DNA of 8,983 nucleotides from Candidatus Kaiserbacteria bacterium RIFCSPHIGHO2_12_FULL_56_13 (GCA_001781625.1 MFLS01000034.1:8978-17960); one strand, 5' to 3'; counted from the first letter of the stretch, positions 1 to 6,483 are shown. The notes: generated from the sequence alone by a model not told the origin. Made by a program: numbers and translations.

Positions 1-582
1 TCGGGTGGATTTTGGAAAGATTTATTCACCCTTGCACTCTTGATTGTCCTTGTCGTCTTACCGCTACGCGCCTTTGTCATCTCGCCGTTCATCGTTGACG
101 GTGGGTCAATGTCTCCCACCTTCGAAAATCTCGATTACCTCATCATCGACGAGATCTCCTACCGCTTCATAGAGCCAGCACGCGGCGATGTGATCGTCTT
201 TCGCTACCCCCTCAACCCTTCGATTTTTTACATCAAGCGCGTCATCGGGCTCCCCGGCGAGGCCGTTTCGATTAGTCGCGGTATCGTGTCGGTCAAAAGC
301 GAGGGTGGGGTGCAAGAAGCGCTTGATGAGTCCTATGTCACGATTGAAGACGCGACCTATACGAAGAACGTGGCTCTTGCTGAAGGAGAGTATTTCGTCA
401 TGGGCGACAATCGCCCCAACAGCTCTGACTCGCGCACCTGGGGAGCATTGCCAAAAAGAGATATTGTCGGCCGAGCGCTCCTGCGCCTCTTGCCTTTATC
501 AAAAGCAAGCTTCTTCCCCGGGAGCGCGCAGTACGACGGGGTCGCGAGTGTCGCCATACCGTGGCCCTCTACGACACCATGA
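1..582 (+). CDS. lepB: Signal peptidase I, 5'-truncated by window edge
   Basis: Membrane-bound serine/lysine endopeptidase that removes signal peptides from exported proteins at the outer face of the cytoplasmic membrane. The frame is open to base 1, so the true start lies upstream; the TTG at 40 falls inside the N-terminal membrane helix (residues like FTLALLIVLVVLPLRAFVI) and should not be taken as the start. Visible family boxes are the catalytic serine in GGSMSPTF (codon 106-108), the catalytic lysine in YIKRVIGLPGE (codon 235-237), and the late GDNRPNSSDSR box. The protein ends with TGA at 580-582, which overlaps the ATG of the next gene as ATGA, suggesting translational coupling. The periplasmic part is short, as in minimal LepB forms. 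Family assignment is secure; only the N-terminus is missing. Confidence 0.95.
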   Translation, partial: SGGFWKDLFTLALLIVLVVLPLRAFVISPFIVDGGSMSPTFENLDYLIIDEISYRFIEPARGDVIVFRYPLNPSIFYIKRVIGLPGEAVSISRGIVSVKSEGGVQEALDESYVTIEDATYTKNVALAEGEYFVMGDNRPNSSDSRTWGALPKRDIVGRALLRLLPLSKASFFPGSAQYDGVASVAIPWPSTTP

Positions 583-1721
583 CACGCGACGCGCTTTCTG
601 CTGAAGAGATCTTGCGGAAGGTGCATTCTATCGGCGATTACTACGGCTTCATCCCTTTCGCCTCCCTCGCCGCTCGCCACAAAGGGAGCGGACGCCCCTC
701 TCACAGCAGTGAGATGCCGCTACTCCCCCCGCTTGACCCCACCGCTGAATCAATTGCCGTATTCTTAAAACAATGCGTTGATGCCGGGCTTATGCCCTCC
801 CCGCGCCAACCCCTCTTCGTATGGCATAGTAACATCACGCCAGGGAGAAATGCCCCCCGAGTCGCGCAGATACAGTTTCATGCGATCGGCACCGACCGCG
901 CGCTCGCTGACGCCGTCGTAATCCACGCGATGCGCGCCTTGGCACGCGATCTGATGAAGAGCGACTATGTAATCCGCATCAACACTCTGGGCGACAAAGA
1001 GACACGCGCACGTTTTGCGCGCGAACTTGGGAATTTTTTCAAGAAAAACAGCGCGATCTTGCCCGAGGAGTGCCTCACCTGCGCGAGGCGTGATGTCTTT
1101 GAAGCGGCGGAGCTTGCAATCGAGCGGCGGTTCGCCGAGCACTTGCCCGCCCCCACTGACTTTCTTTCTGACCAGAGCCGTAAACGATTCGAAGAGCTCT
1201 TAGATTACCTCGAGGCCACTGAAACGCCCTACGAACTTGCGCCTGATCTCTTGAGTCGCAGTGGCGGGTGGGGAGAAGCCTGCTTTGCCCTCACCCACGA
1301 GGATAAAACGCTCGTTTGGGGGTCGCGTTACGGCGAACTCGCACGTCTCTTTTTCAAGAGCGCCATGCCGGCGGTAGGCGCTGTCCTCAAAACCGAGACC
1401 GAGGGCGCAAAAGTCTTTCCGGTCAAAAGACGTGCGCGCCTCCGGTTCGCCTTCGTCCACATTGGCGACGAAGCAAAGCACGCCTCGATCAAGCTCGCTG
1501 AAGAGCTCCGCAAAGCGCGCCTCCCTATCTGGCAGATAATCGGCCTCGAGTCCTTAACCGAACAGATGTACCACGTCGAGCGTCTCAATCCTCCCTACCT
1601 CATCGTCATGGGCCGTAAAGAGGCCCTCGAGCACTCGGTCGTTCTCCGCAATCGCGCAACGCAAGAGGATGTGGCGATTCCCATCGAACACCTCACCGAA
1701 CGCCTGCGCTCTGTCGCCTAG
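579..1721 (+). CDS. Divergent histidyl-tRNA synthetase-like protein (probable pseudo-synthetase)
   Basis: A 380-residue protein with the class II HisRS fold order. It has an N-terminal helix and a YGF strand equivalent to motif 1 (about residue 22). A degenerate motif 2 region lies around 80-106, followed by the HisRS-like stretch VIRINTLGDKETRARF (about 131-146) and the CLTCARRD segment. A remnant of the HisRS histidine-binding region follows (SRSGGWGEACFAL, 226-238, and GSRYGEL, 248-254). A C-terminal anticodon-binding domain starts near residue 290. Canonical active-site signatures are missing: the motif 2 R-x-E triad reads H83-S-N, the LRPE block reads LDPT, and the expected LDYY is replaced by SGGW. 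Histidylation activity is therefore doubtful. It may be a HisZ-like or regulatory paralogue, or a strongly diverged ligase. I chose ATG 579 because it overlaps the lepB stop as ATGA; an in-frame GTG at 561 would add six residues. Confidence 0.82.
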   Translation: MTRDALSAEEILRKVHSIGDYYGFIPFASLAARHKGSGRPSHSSEMPLLPPLDPTAESIAVFLKQCVDAGLMPSPRQPLFVWHSNITPGRNAPRVAQIQFHAIGTDRALADAVVIHAMRALARDLMKSDYVIRINTLGDKETRARFARELGNFFKKNSAILPEECLTCARRDVFEAAELAIERRFAEHLPAPTDFLSDQSRKRFEELLDYLEATETPYELAPDLLSRSGGWGEACFALTHEDKTLVWGSRYGELARLFFKSAMPAVGAVLKTETEGAKVFPVKRRARLRFAFVHIGDEAKHASIKLAEELRKARLPIWQIIGLESLTEQMYHVERLNPPYLIVMGRKEALEHSVVLRNRATQEDVAIPIEHLTERLRSVA

Positions 1722-1748
1722 ACAACACGCGACACTGCATGCTAGAGT
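1719..1748 (+). promoter_or_regulatory. Candidate promoter for rpsU
   Basis: A -35-like TAGACA (1719-1724, overlapping the preceding TAG stop) is followed after 18 bases by an extended -10, TGC-TAGAGT (1740-1748). A start site about seven bases downstream would leave only some four bases before the rpsU ATG, giving a nearly leaderless transcript. This rests on consensus matching only. Confidence 0.35.
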
Positions 1749-1758
1749 GCGGCTCACT

Positions 1759-2019
1759 ATGGTAACGACCGCACGAGTCGAGGTGCGGCGTGGCAAGAAC
1801 GAGAGTTCAGCTGCGCTCATTCGCCGTTTCTCCCGCCGCGCGCAGGGGCTCGGTCTCGTGCGCGAAATGCGCGGCCGCCGGTACTGGCAGCGCACGAAGT
1901 CGAAGAATGTCTACCACAAGCGGGCCTTGATCTCGCTTGAGCGCCGCGCCGCCTATCGCGAGCTCGTGAAGCTCGGCAAGATCGACCCGACCGCGCGGCG
2001 TACGAAAGGCAAGAAGTAA
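1759..2019 (+). CDS. rpsU: 30S ribosomal protein bS21
   Basis: Small-subunit ribosomal protein bS21, which sits on the platform near the 3' end of 16S rRNA and helps initiation. The 86-residue basic protein shows the family pattern: VEVRRGKNESSAALIRRFSR, then GLVREMRGRRYWQR, a KRALISLERRAAYREL helix, and a very basic tail ending in RTKGKK. It is somewhat longer than the roughly 70 residues of the Escherichia coli protein because of the C-terminal extension. ATG 1759 was chosen because family similarity begins there; the frame stays open further upstream but that part is coding for the preceding gene. No Shine-Dalgarno is visible. The stop overlaps the next start as TAATG, so rpsU and ybeY are probably co-translated, which makes sense as both serve the 30S subunit. 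Confidence 0.94.
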   Translation: MVTTARVEVRRGKNESSAALIRRFSRRAQGLGLVREMRGRRYWQRTKSKNVYHKRALISLERRAAYRELVKLGKIDPTARRTKGKK

Positions 2020-2429
2020 TGCCGCGCCCATACTCCCGCATCGCACGAGAGATTGTGCCGGGTTGGGAGATTTCGCTCGCTTTCGTAAGCCCAAAAACCG
2101 CGCAGGCGCTAAATAAGCGCCTGCGCGGCAAATCGTATACGCCGAACGTCCTCGCCTATCCCGTCGGTACGAAGCATGGCGAAGTCATTATCTGCAAACA
2201 AATCGCACGACATGAGGCGCCCGCCTTTGGCCTCTCCTACGCTGATTTCACGCTCCTTCTTTTTATCCACGCACTCCTTCATTTGAAAGGTCTCTCCCAC
2301 GGCACTACAATGGAGAAACGCGAACGCGCGCTTCTTGCGAGGTTTACGCGCGCGGGGCGTACCTATGGCTCGTCGCATCACTACCGGGATAGACATCGGC
2401 ACCTACCAAGTAAAGGTCGTCGTCGTTGA
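2019..2429 (+). CDS. ybeY: Endoribonuclease YbeY (16S rRNA maturation factor)
   Basis: Zinc-dependent single-strand endoribonuclease of the UPF0054 family, involved in 16S rRNA 3'-end maturation and ribosome quality control. The 136-residue product carries the diagnostic metal-binding block HALLHLKGLSH with ligands H84, H88 and H94, followed by the expected ME pair at 98-99. Upstream parts match family strands: ALNKRLRGKSYTPNVLAYPV corresponds to the usual TDVLSF region, and GEVIIC to GDIVIS. The start overlaps the rpsU stop by one base. The family normally ends shortly after the ME helix; here some 25 further residues, rich in H and R, are read out of phase with the beginning of ftsA. That tail may be non-functional read-through of overlapping sequence. 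Confidence 0.9.
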   Translation: MPRPYSRIAREIVPGWEISLAFVSPKTAQALNKRLRGKSYTPNVLAYPVGTKHGEVIICKQIARHEAPAFGLSYADFTLLLFIHALLHLKGLSHGTTMEKRERALLARFTRAGRTYGSSHHYRDRHRHLPSKGRRR

Positions 2430-3519
2430 AGAGCTCCGCGACAAGCGCGAGCGCTTTTTGCGCATCCTTGGCACCGGGCTCGCCGAGTCGAGGGGTCTGC
2501 GGCAAGGTTACATTTTAAATAAAGACGAAGTGACCGAGGCGGTGCGTGAGGCGAAGCGTCAAGCCGAAGCGACTGCGCGCGTGCCTGTCCGTTCGGGCTT
2601 TCTTGCCGTCGGAGGCATCTCGCTCGATGAGACACGCGCTTCGGGCGAGACCGTCATCAGCAGGGCTGATCAGGTCGTGACACACCTTGATATCGAGAAG
2701 GTCGCTTCTGCCGCCCGCGAGGCGGCGACGCCCAACTTTCTCAATCGGCAGGTCCTGCATGAGATACCGCTCGAATATCGTCTCGATGGCGCCCCGGTAC
2801 TTGGCCACCTTGAGGGCATGAAAGGTGTGCGACTTGAGGCCGACTACCTTTTCGTCACGACTCTTTCTCAGCACCTCGCTGCCCTTGTCGAGGCCGTCGA
2901 GGAAGCCGAGATCGAGGTGATTGACCAAATGGCCTCCCCGCTTGCCGGTGCGAATGTCCTCCTCACCAAAGAGCAGCAGCGCAAGGGGTGTCTCCTCGCC
3001 AACATCGGCGCCGAGACCGTCTCTATTGTCGTCTACGACGAAGGCGTCCCGGTTTCGGTGAAAGTCTTCCCCATGGGGAGCGCACACATCACCGACGATA
3101 TCGCGCTCGGATTTCGCATCTCGCTTGACGAAGCTGAGCGTGTAAAGGTCGGACGTCTCACCGGCGCCATGTACCCGCGCAAGAAGGTCGACCACTATGT
3201 CGCGAGTCGTCTCTCAGCGATGTTCGCGCTTATCGATAAGCATTTGAAATCTCTGAACCGCCGCGGCCCCCTGCCGGCCGGCATCATCATCTCTGGCGGA
3301 GGCGCTGGCCAAGGCTCAATCACCGACATCGCGCGGGGCACCTTAAAGCTCCCTGCCCGCATCGCCGAGTTTCGCCTCGCCCCTGATCCAAAGATTCGCG
3401 ACGCAACATGGGCCGTGGCTTACGGGATCGCGCTCTGGGGCCTCACGGGCGAGACCGAGGCGCCAAGGCGGCGAGGACTTGCCGCACTCTCTCGTTTCTT
3501 CGGACAATTCCTTCCTTGA
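2365..3519 (+). CDS. ftsA: Cell division protein FtsA
   Basis: Actin-like protein that tethers FtsZ filaments to the inner membrane and recruits later division proteins. The 384-residue product has the phosphate-1 motif GIDIGTYQVKVVVVEE (8-23), the FtsA-specific insert domain, the phosphate-2 region ANIGAETVSIVVY (212-224), the block HITDDIALGFRISLDEAE, the adenosine motif GIIISGGGAGQGSI, and a C-terminal amphipathic helix rich in arginine and large hydrophobics (RRRGLAALSRFFGQFLP) that should bind membrane. It is shorter than the 420 residues of the E. coli protein. The phosphate-2 motif is degenerate, with asparagine 213 where family members usually have aspartate. ATG 2365 is chosen because GIDIG follows directly; this puts the first 65 bases inside the ybeY reading frame. 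ftsZ follows after an 83-base gap. Confidence 0.95.
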   Translation: MARRITTGIDIGTYQVKVVVVEELRDKRERFLRILGTGLAESRGLRQGYILNKDEVTEAVREAKRQAEATARVPVRSGFLAVGGISLDETRASGETVISRADQVVTHLDIEKVASAAREAATPNFLNRQVLHEIPLEYRLDGAPVLGHLEGMKGVRLEADYLFVTTLSQHLAALVEAVEEAEIEVIDQMASPLAGANVLLTKEQQRKGCLLANIGAETVSIVVYDEGVPVSVKVFPMGSAHITDDIALGFRISLDEAERVKVGRLTGAMYPRKKVDHYVASRLSAMFALIDKHLKSLNRRGPLPAGIIISGGGAGQGSITDIARGTLKLPARIAEFRLAPDPKIRDATWAVAYGIALWGLTGETEAPRRRGLAALSRFFGQFLP

Positions 3520-3602
3520 ATTTCTGAAATACTCTGACATTCTGTCAAGGTTTGCATAATGCCCACTTCTGGTATCATGCCCCGCAAGCTTCACCTATAG
3601 AT
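3520..3602 (+). promoter_or_regulatory. ftsA-ftsZ intergenic region with candidate promoter elements
   Basis: This AT-richer gap contains the perfect inverted repeat TGACA-TTC-TGTCA (3535-3547). CTGACA (3534-3539) and CATAAT (3555-3560) could serve as -35 and -10, although their 15-base spacing is short. A second -10-like TATCAT lies at 3573-3578. No Shine-Dalgarno precedes the ftsZ ATG. FtsZ may thus be transcribed separately from ftsA, allowing a higher level, but this is consensus-based inference. Confidence 0.35.
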
Positions 3603-4811
3603 ATGGCACGACGCATCCAACCCGATATCGAGACATTCGCTCGCATTCGCGTCATCGGGATCGGTGGTTCGGGCAGAAATGCGGTTAACCACATGGTCAA
3701 CTCGAATGTGCGCGGCGTCGAGTTCATTGCCATTAACTGCGACGCGCAAGATCTCCACGGCTCTTTGGCGCGAAAAAAGATCCACATCGGCAAGAGCCTC
3801 ACACGAGGGCTTGGTGCCGGCATGAACCCCGAGCTCGGCAAGCGCGCGGCTGAGGAGACGCGCCAACACATCCAAGAGGCCTTGCAAGGCTCCGACCTCG
3901 TCTTCATCACCTGCGGCCTTGGGGGCGGCACCGGTACCGGTGCCGCCCCCATCGTCGCGAAAATCGCCAAAGAGCTCGGAGCCCTCACGATTGCGATTGT
4001 CACCAAGCCCTTCTCTTTTGAGGGCGCCCAGCGTAAAGAAATCGCCGATCGCGGCCTCGCTGAACTTAAGAAGGAGGTTGATGCCTACATCGTGATCCAA
4101 AACGACAAATTGCTCGCGATAGCCGAGCCCAATATGTCGGCTAAACAGGCCTTTGCCCTCTGCGACGAAGTCTTGCGTCAGGCCGTGGAGGGCGTCTCTG
4201 ACATCATCCGCACGCCGGGCGATGTCAACACCGATTTCAACGACATCAAAGCCATCATGGAGGACGCCGGGCCGGCCTTGATGGGCATCGGCGTCGCCGA
4301 GGGCGAAGAGCGCGCAAAAGAGGCGGCGAAGCACGCGGTCAACTCCCCTCTCCTCGATATTTCGATCACGGGCGCCAAGGGCATCCTCTTCGTCGTCGCC
4401 GGCTCCGATGACCTCGGCATCATGGAGGTGCAAGAAGCGGCGCGGGTCATCAACGAGTCGGTCGACAAGAATGCAAAGATTATTTTCGGCATGATGAAGG
4501 ATCGCAAACTGAAGAAAGGGCAGATCCGCATCATCGTGATCGCGACCGGCTTTCCAGAGCAGTCCGCACACCTTACGCAGGAGCATTCGCTTTTTTCTCT
4601 CCCCACCGACCGTCAACGCGATGAGCGCGGCAAGATTTATAACGAAGTTCTCAAACGTGCTGAATCGACAACTCCCGAGCGAACTGAAAAAGAAGAGCCC
4701 ATCGTGACCGTGGCACCTGCAAAAGAGAGCGCGCCTCCGAAGCCCCCAGTTGAAGAGGAGGATGAGACCTGGGGCGCGATTCCGGCATTCTTACGAAGAC
4801 ACAAAAAGTAG
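3603..4811 (+). CDS. ftsZ: Cell division protein FtsZ
   Basis: Tubulin-like GTPase that polymerises into the cytokinetic Z ring. The 402-residue protein has the N-terminal nucleotide-binding strand IRVIGIGGSGRNAVNHM, the tubulin signature GGGTGTGAAP (107-116), and the catalytic T7 loop NTDFNDI with N209, D211 and D214 matching the family's conserved positions. The C-terminal GTPase-activating domain follows, then an acidic and proline-rich linker, and a conserved tail peptide ending in IPAFLRRHKK (393-402), the usual docking site for FtsA. ATG 3603 is chosen because family similarity begins right after it; an in-frame TTG at 3552 would add 17 unlikely residues. The signature motif is encoded by a perfect DNA palindrome. 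trxB starts 20 bases after the stop. Confidence 0.98.
   Translation: MARRIQPDIETFARIRVIGIGGSGRNAVNHMVNSNVRGVEFIAINCDAQDLHGSLARKKIHIGKSLTRGLGAGMNPELGKRAAEETRQHIQEALQGSDLVFITCGLGGGTGTGAAPIVAKIAKELGALTIAIVTKPFSFEGAQRKEIADRGLAELKKEVDAYIVIQNDKLLAIAEPNMSAKQAFALCDEVLRQAVEGVSDIIRTPGDVNTDFNDIKAIMEDAGPALMGIGVAEGEERAKEAAKHAVNSPLLDISITGAKGILFVVAGSDDLGIMEVQEAARVINESVDKNAKIIFGMMKDRKLKKGQIRIIVIATGFPEQSAHLTQEHSLFSLPTDRQRDERGKIYNEVLKRAESTTPERTEKEEPIVTVAPAKESAPPKPPVEEEDETWGAIPAFLRRHKK
3920..3951. repeat. 32-bp perfect palindrome inside ftsZ
   Basis: From T3920 to A3951 the sequence equals its own reverse complement, centred on GGTACC. It covers exactly the ten codons of GGGTGTGAAP plus one base on each side, so both strands encode the same ten residues. 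It probably arises from the symmetry of the motif combined with GGC/GCC/ACC/GGT codon choice, but it could form a strong hairpin in ftsZ mRNA. Confidence 0.97.
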
Positions 4812-4831
4812 TTTCATAGTAAGATACGAAC

Positions 4832-5755
4832 ATGTTCGATTTGCTCATCGTGGGCGGCGGGCCCGCAGGTGTTGCCGCTGGCGTCTATGCGGCAAGGAAA
4901 CGCCTTAAAACCCTCCTCATCGCTGAATCTGTCGGTGGCCAAAGCGTGGACTCGACCGAGGTACAGAACTGGATCGGGACTGAAAAAATCACGGGCCTTG
5001 CCCTCGCAAAGAGTTTCGAGCAGCACCTGAAGGCCTACGCTGACAATGTGGTCACGCTCGCGATCGGCGAGCGCGTGACAAAACTCGCCAAGGTAGCGCA
5101 AGGGTTTTCGGTTACAACGACGAAGGGTACCTACGAGGCGCGTGCGACCTTGATTGCAAGCGGCGGCTCCCGCAAAAAGCTTGCTGTGCCGGGGGCGCAA
5201 GAGTTCGAGAACAAGGGCGTTACCTACTGTGCCTCCTGCGATGGCCCCTTGTTTGCCGATCAAGATGTCGCGGTCGTCGGGGGCGGCAACGCCGGTTTTG
5301 AAACTGCACAGCAACTCCTCGCGTATGCTAAAAACGTAACGCTAATCCATCGGCGTGCCGCGTTCGACAAGGCTGACGTCGCGACCGTCGAGGCGGTTAG
5401 GGCGCACAAAAACTTCACTGCTCTTACCGAAAGCGAGCCAGTTGAGGTGAAGGGCGGCCAGTTCGTGAGCGGTCTCGTCGTAAGAAACTTCAGAACACAG
5501 GAGACGCGCGAACTCTCGGTGACCGGCATTTTTATTGAGATCGGTATGCTCCCCAACACCGACTTCGCGAAGGGGCTTGTTGAGCTCGACGCGCACAACC
5601 GCATCAAGATTGATGCAAAGAATCAGCATACCTCGATCGAAGGCATCTGGGCCGCGGGCGACTGTACCGACGAGCTCTACCACCAAAACAACATCGCGGC
5701 GGGCGACGGCGTGAAGGCGCTTGAGGATATTTACCTCTGGTGCAAAGCGCGATGA
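4832..5755 (+). CDS. trxB: Thioredoxin reductase-like flavoprotein
   Basis: FAD- and NAD(P)H-binding disulfide reductase of the low-molecular-weight thioredoxin reductase family, which would pass electrons from NADPH to thioredoxin in the cytoplasm. Over 307 residues it shows the FAD-binding GGGPAG (8-13), the redox-active pair in YCASCDGP (C133 and C136), a second nucleotide-binding GGGNAG (150-155), and HRR (173-175), which in TrxB contacts the NADPH 2'-phosphate. The closing FAD motif GIWAAGDCTD is also present. Length and order are normal for TrxB. The N-terminal half is AhpF/TrxB-like with GGQ replacing part of the usual pattern, so the electron acceptor might be another thioredoxin-fold protein. 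The gene begins 20 bases after ftsZ without a clear Shine-Dalgarno, and its TGA overlaps the next ATG (ATGA). Confidence 0.92.
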   Translation: MFDLLIVGGGPAGVAAGVYAARKRLKTLLIAESVGGQSVDSTEVQNWIGTEKITGLALAKSFEQHLKAYADNVVTLAIGERVTKLAKVAQGFSVTTTKGTYEARATLIASGGSRKKLAVPGAQEFENKGVTYCASCDGPLFADQDVAVVGGGNAGFETAQQLLAYAKNVTLIHRRAAFDKADVATVEAVRAHKNFTALTESEPVEVKGGQFVSGLVVRNFRTQETRELSVTGIFIEIGMLPNTDFAKGLVELDAHNRIKIDAKNQHTSIEGIWAAGDCTDELYHQNNIAAGDGVKALEDIYLWCKAR

Positions 5756-6087
5756 GCGAGCTTGCAAAGAAGCGATGCGCACCGTGTGAGGGAGGAACAA
5801 AGCCACTCCCTCGCGAGGAGGTAGAGAAGTATGCGCCAGAAACGCCGGGATGGATTTTAAACGAGAACGCAAAAAGTATCGGTCGCGAGTTCAAATTCAG
5901 AAACTTCATGGATGCGATGGAGTTCGTCTCGCAAGTCGCTGACATCGCCGAGGGCGAAAACCACCATCCCGACATCCATATCTTTTATAATCGGGTGAAG
6001 CTCGAGCTCTCGACGCACGCTATCAAAGGCCTCTCCGAGAACGATTTCATCTTGGCCGCGAAAATCAACGCACTCCCGAGCGTGTAA
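5752..6087 (+). CDS. Pterin-4a-carbinolamine dehydratase
   Basis: Small enzyme that dehydrates 4a-hydroxytetrahydrobiopterin during pterin recycling (the PCD/DCoH family, phhB in some bacteria). The 111-residue protein has the diagnostic histidine cluster ENHHPDI (H71, H72) and the later STHAIKGLSENDF with H89, together with W34 in the GW strand; these are the usual active-site residues. The N-terminus carries a CAPC pair, found in many bacterial members. ATG 5752 overlaps the trxB TGA; an alternative GTG at 5740 would add four residues. No aromatic amino acid hydroxylase is visible nearby, so the physiological role is open; translational coupling to a thioredoxin-reductase-like enzyme suggests a link to redox or cofactor metabolism, as inference. 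A hairpin terminator follows three bases after the stop. Confidence 0.92.
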   Translation: MSELAKKRCAPCEGGTKPLPREEVEKYAPETPGWILNENAKSIGREFKFRNFMDAMEFVSQVADIAEGENHHPDIHIFYNRVKLELSTHAIKGLSENDFILAAKINALPSV

Positions 6088-6090
6088 GCA

Positions 6091-6124
6091 CAAAGGGCGC
6101 GCCTCTTTCGAAGCGCGCCCTTTG
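6091..6124. terminator. GC-rich hairpin terminator between convergent genes
   Basis: A perfect 12-bp stem (CAAAGGGCGCGC with GCGCGCCCTTTG) encloses a 10-base loop. Only three T's end the stem and no long U-tract follows on either strand. It lies three bases after the dehydratase stop and 12 bases beyond the stop of the convergent small minus-strand gene, so it may stop transcription from both sides. Confidence 0.75.
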
Positions 6125-6136
6125 CATTGCCGGAGA

Positions 6137-6253
6137 TTAGTTCTGGCCCTCGGCTGGTGCTTCAGGGGCTGTCGGGGCTTTAGGAGCCCCCGGAGCCGGT
6201 GTAGCCGGCTGATCGCCTGCTGACGTCGGATTGGGATTCTGGTTTTCGTCCAT
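6137..6253 (-). CDS. Small Pro/Ala-rich hypothetical protein (38 aa)
   Basis: A minus-strand ORF with ATG at 6253 and TAA at 6137-6139. It encodes 38 residues beginning MDENQNPNPTSAGDQP and continuing as a repeated A-P pattern (TPAPGAPKAPTAPEAPAEG), with 9 prolines and 8 alanines. The product should be disordered and acidic, with no signal peptide or membrane segment. Support comes from its location directly before a shared terminator, a recognisable upstream promoter with an extended -10, and the biased yet clean amino-acid composition. No Shine-Dalgarno is visible. I do not recognise a family. An overlapping minus-strand ATG in another frame gives a shorter ORF of about 28 codons and looks less protein-like. 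Confidence 0.55.
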   Translation of the reverse strand: MDENQNPNPTSAGDQPATPAPGAPKAPTAPEAPAEGQN

Positions 6254-6483
6254 GAAGGTTATGCATGCCGACGCCTTAAAACAAAAAACGTCGTCATCCA
6301 GTAATTAGCTGGCAATATTCGACCGTGACTCAATGATAGCACAGGTTAAAAAGTGCAACAACCTTTTTAGACCGCCGTCACCACCCACCCTATGATAAAG
6401 AGTATCGCAAAGCATTAATAAAAGGATTTGTGATCATGCTTGACTATAACCCTCTCTCCCCAAGAACCGTTTCCTGGAAGTTG
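6254..6483. other. Noncoding region upstream of the small Pro/Ala-rich gene
   Basis: About 230 AT-rich bases with no convincing gene. They hold the minus-strand promoter described separately, and a dyad TAAAAAG...CTTTTTA (6347-6369) flanked by GGT/ACC that overlaps the -35. A plus-strand TATGAT box lies at 6391-6396, and a 7-bp hairpin (6460-6477) could be the 3' trailer of tRNA-Ser. The plus-strand ORF starting at 6430 runs through the antisense of tRNA-Ser and is not considered real. Confidence 0.5.
6333..6361 (-). promoter_or_regulatory. Promoter for the Pro/Ala-rich small gene
   Basis: On the minus strand, TTGTTG (6361-6356) is followed after 17 bases by TATCAT (6338-6333). TG one base upstream of the -10 makes it an extended -10 site. 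The leader would be about 70 bases long. Confidence 0.45.

Noticed and set aside
40..42. TTG as start codon of lepB
   Set aside because: The frame is open to base 1 and the codon falls inside the N-terminal membrane helix, so the gene is simply cut by the window edge.
2515..3195. Minus-strand ORF of 226 codons opposite ftsA
   Set aside because: It is the antisense of a well-supported ftsA and shows no recognisable domain or start signals.
3591..4616. Long minus-strand ORF of 341 codons opposite ftsZ, containing the GGGTGTGAAP sequence
   Set aside because: It is a shadow of ftsZ. The apparent tubulin motif comes from the 32-bp palindrome, and the rest has no FtsZ-like or other family pattern.
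4815..4825. -10-like boxes CATAGT and TAAGAT just before trxB
   Set aside because: No acceptable -35 lies at the right distance and the gap to ftsZ is only 20 bases, so co-transcription is simpler.
6460..6477. Hairpin CCAAGAA...TTCCTGG downstream of tRNA-Ser on the minus strand as a terminator
   Set aside because: The 7-bp stem includes a G-U pair on the minus strand and is followed by a G-rich stretch instead of a T tract.
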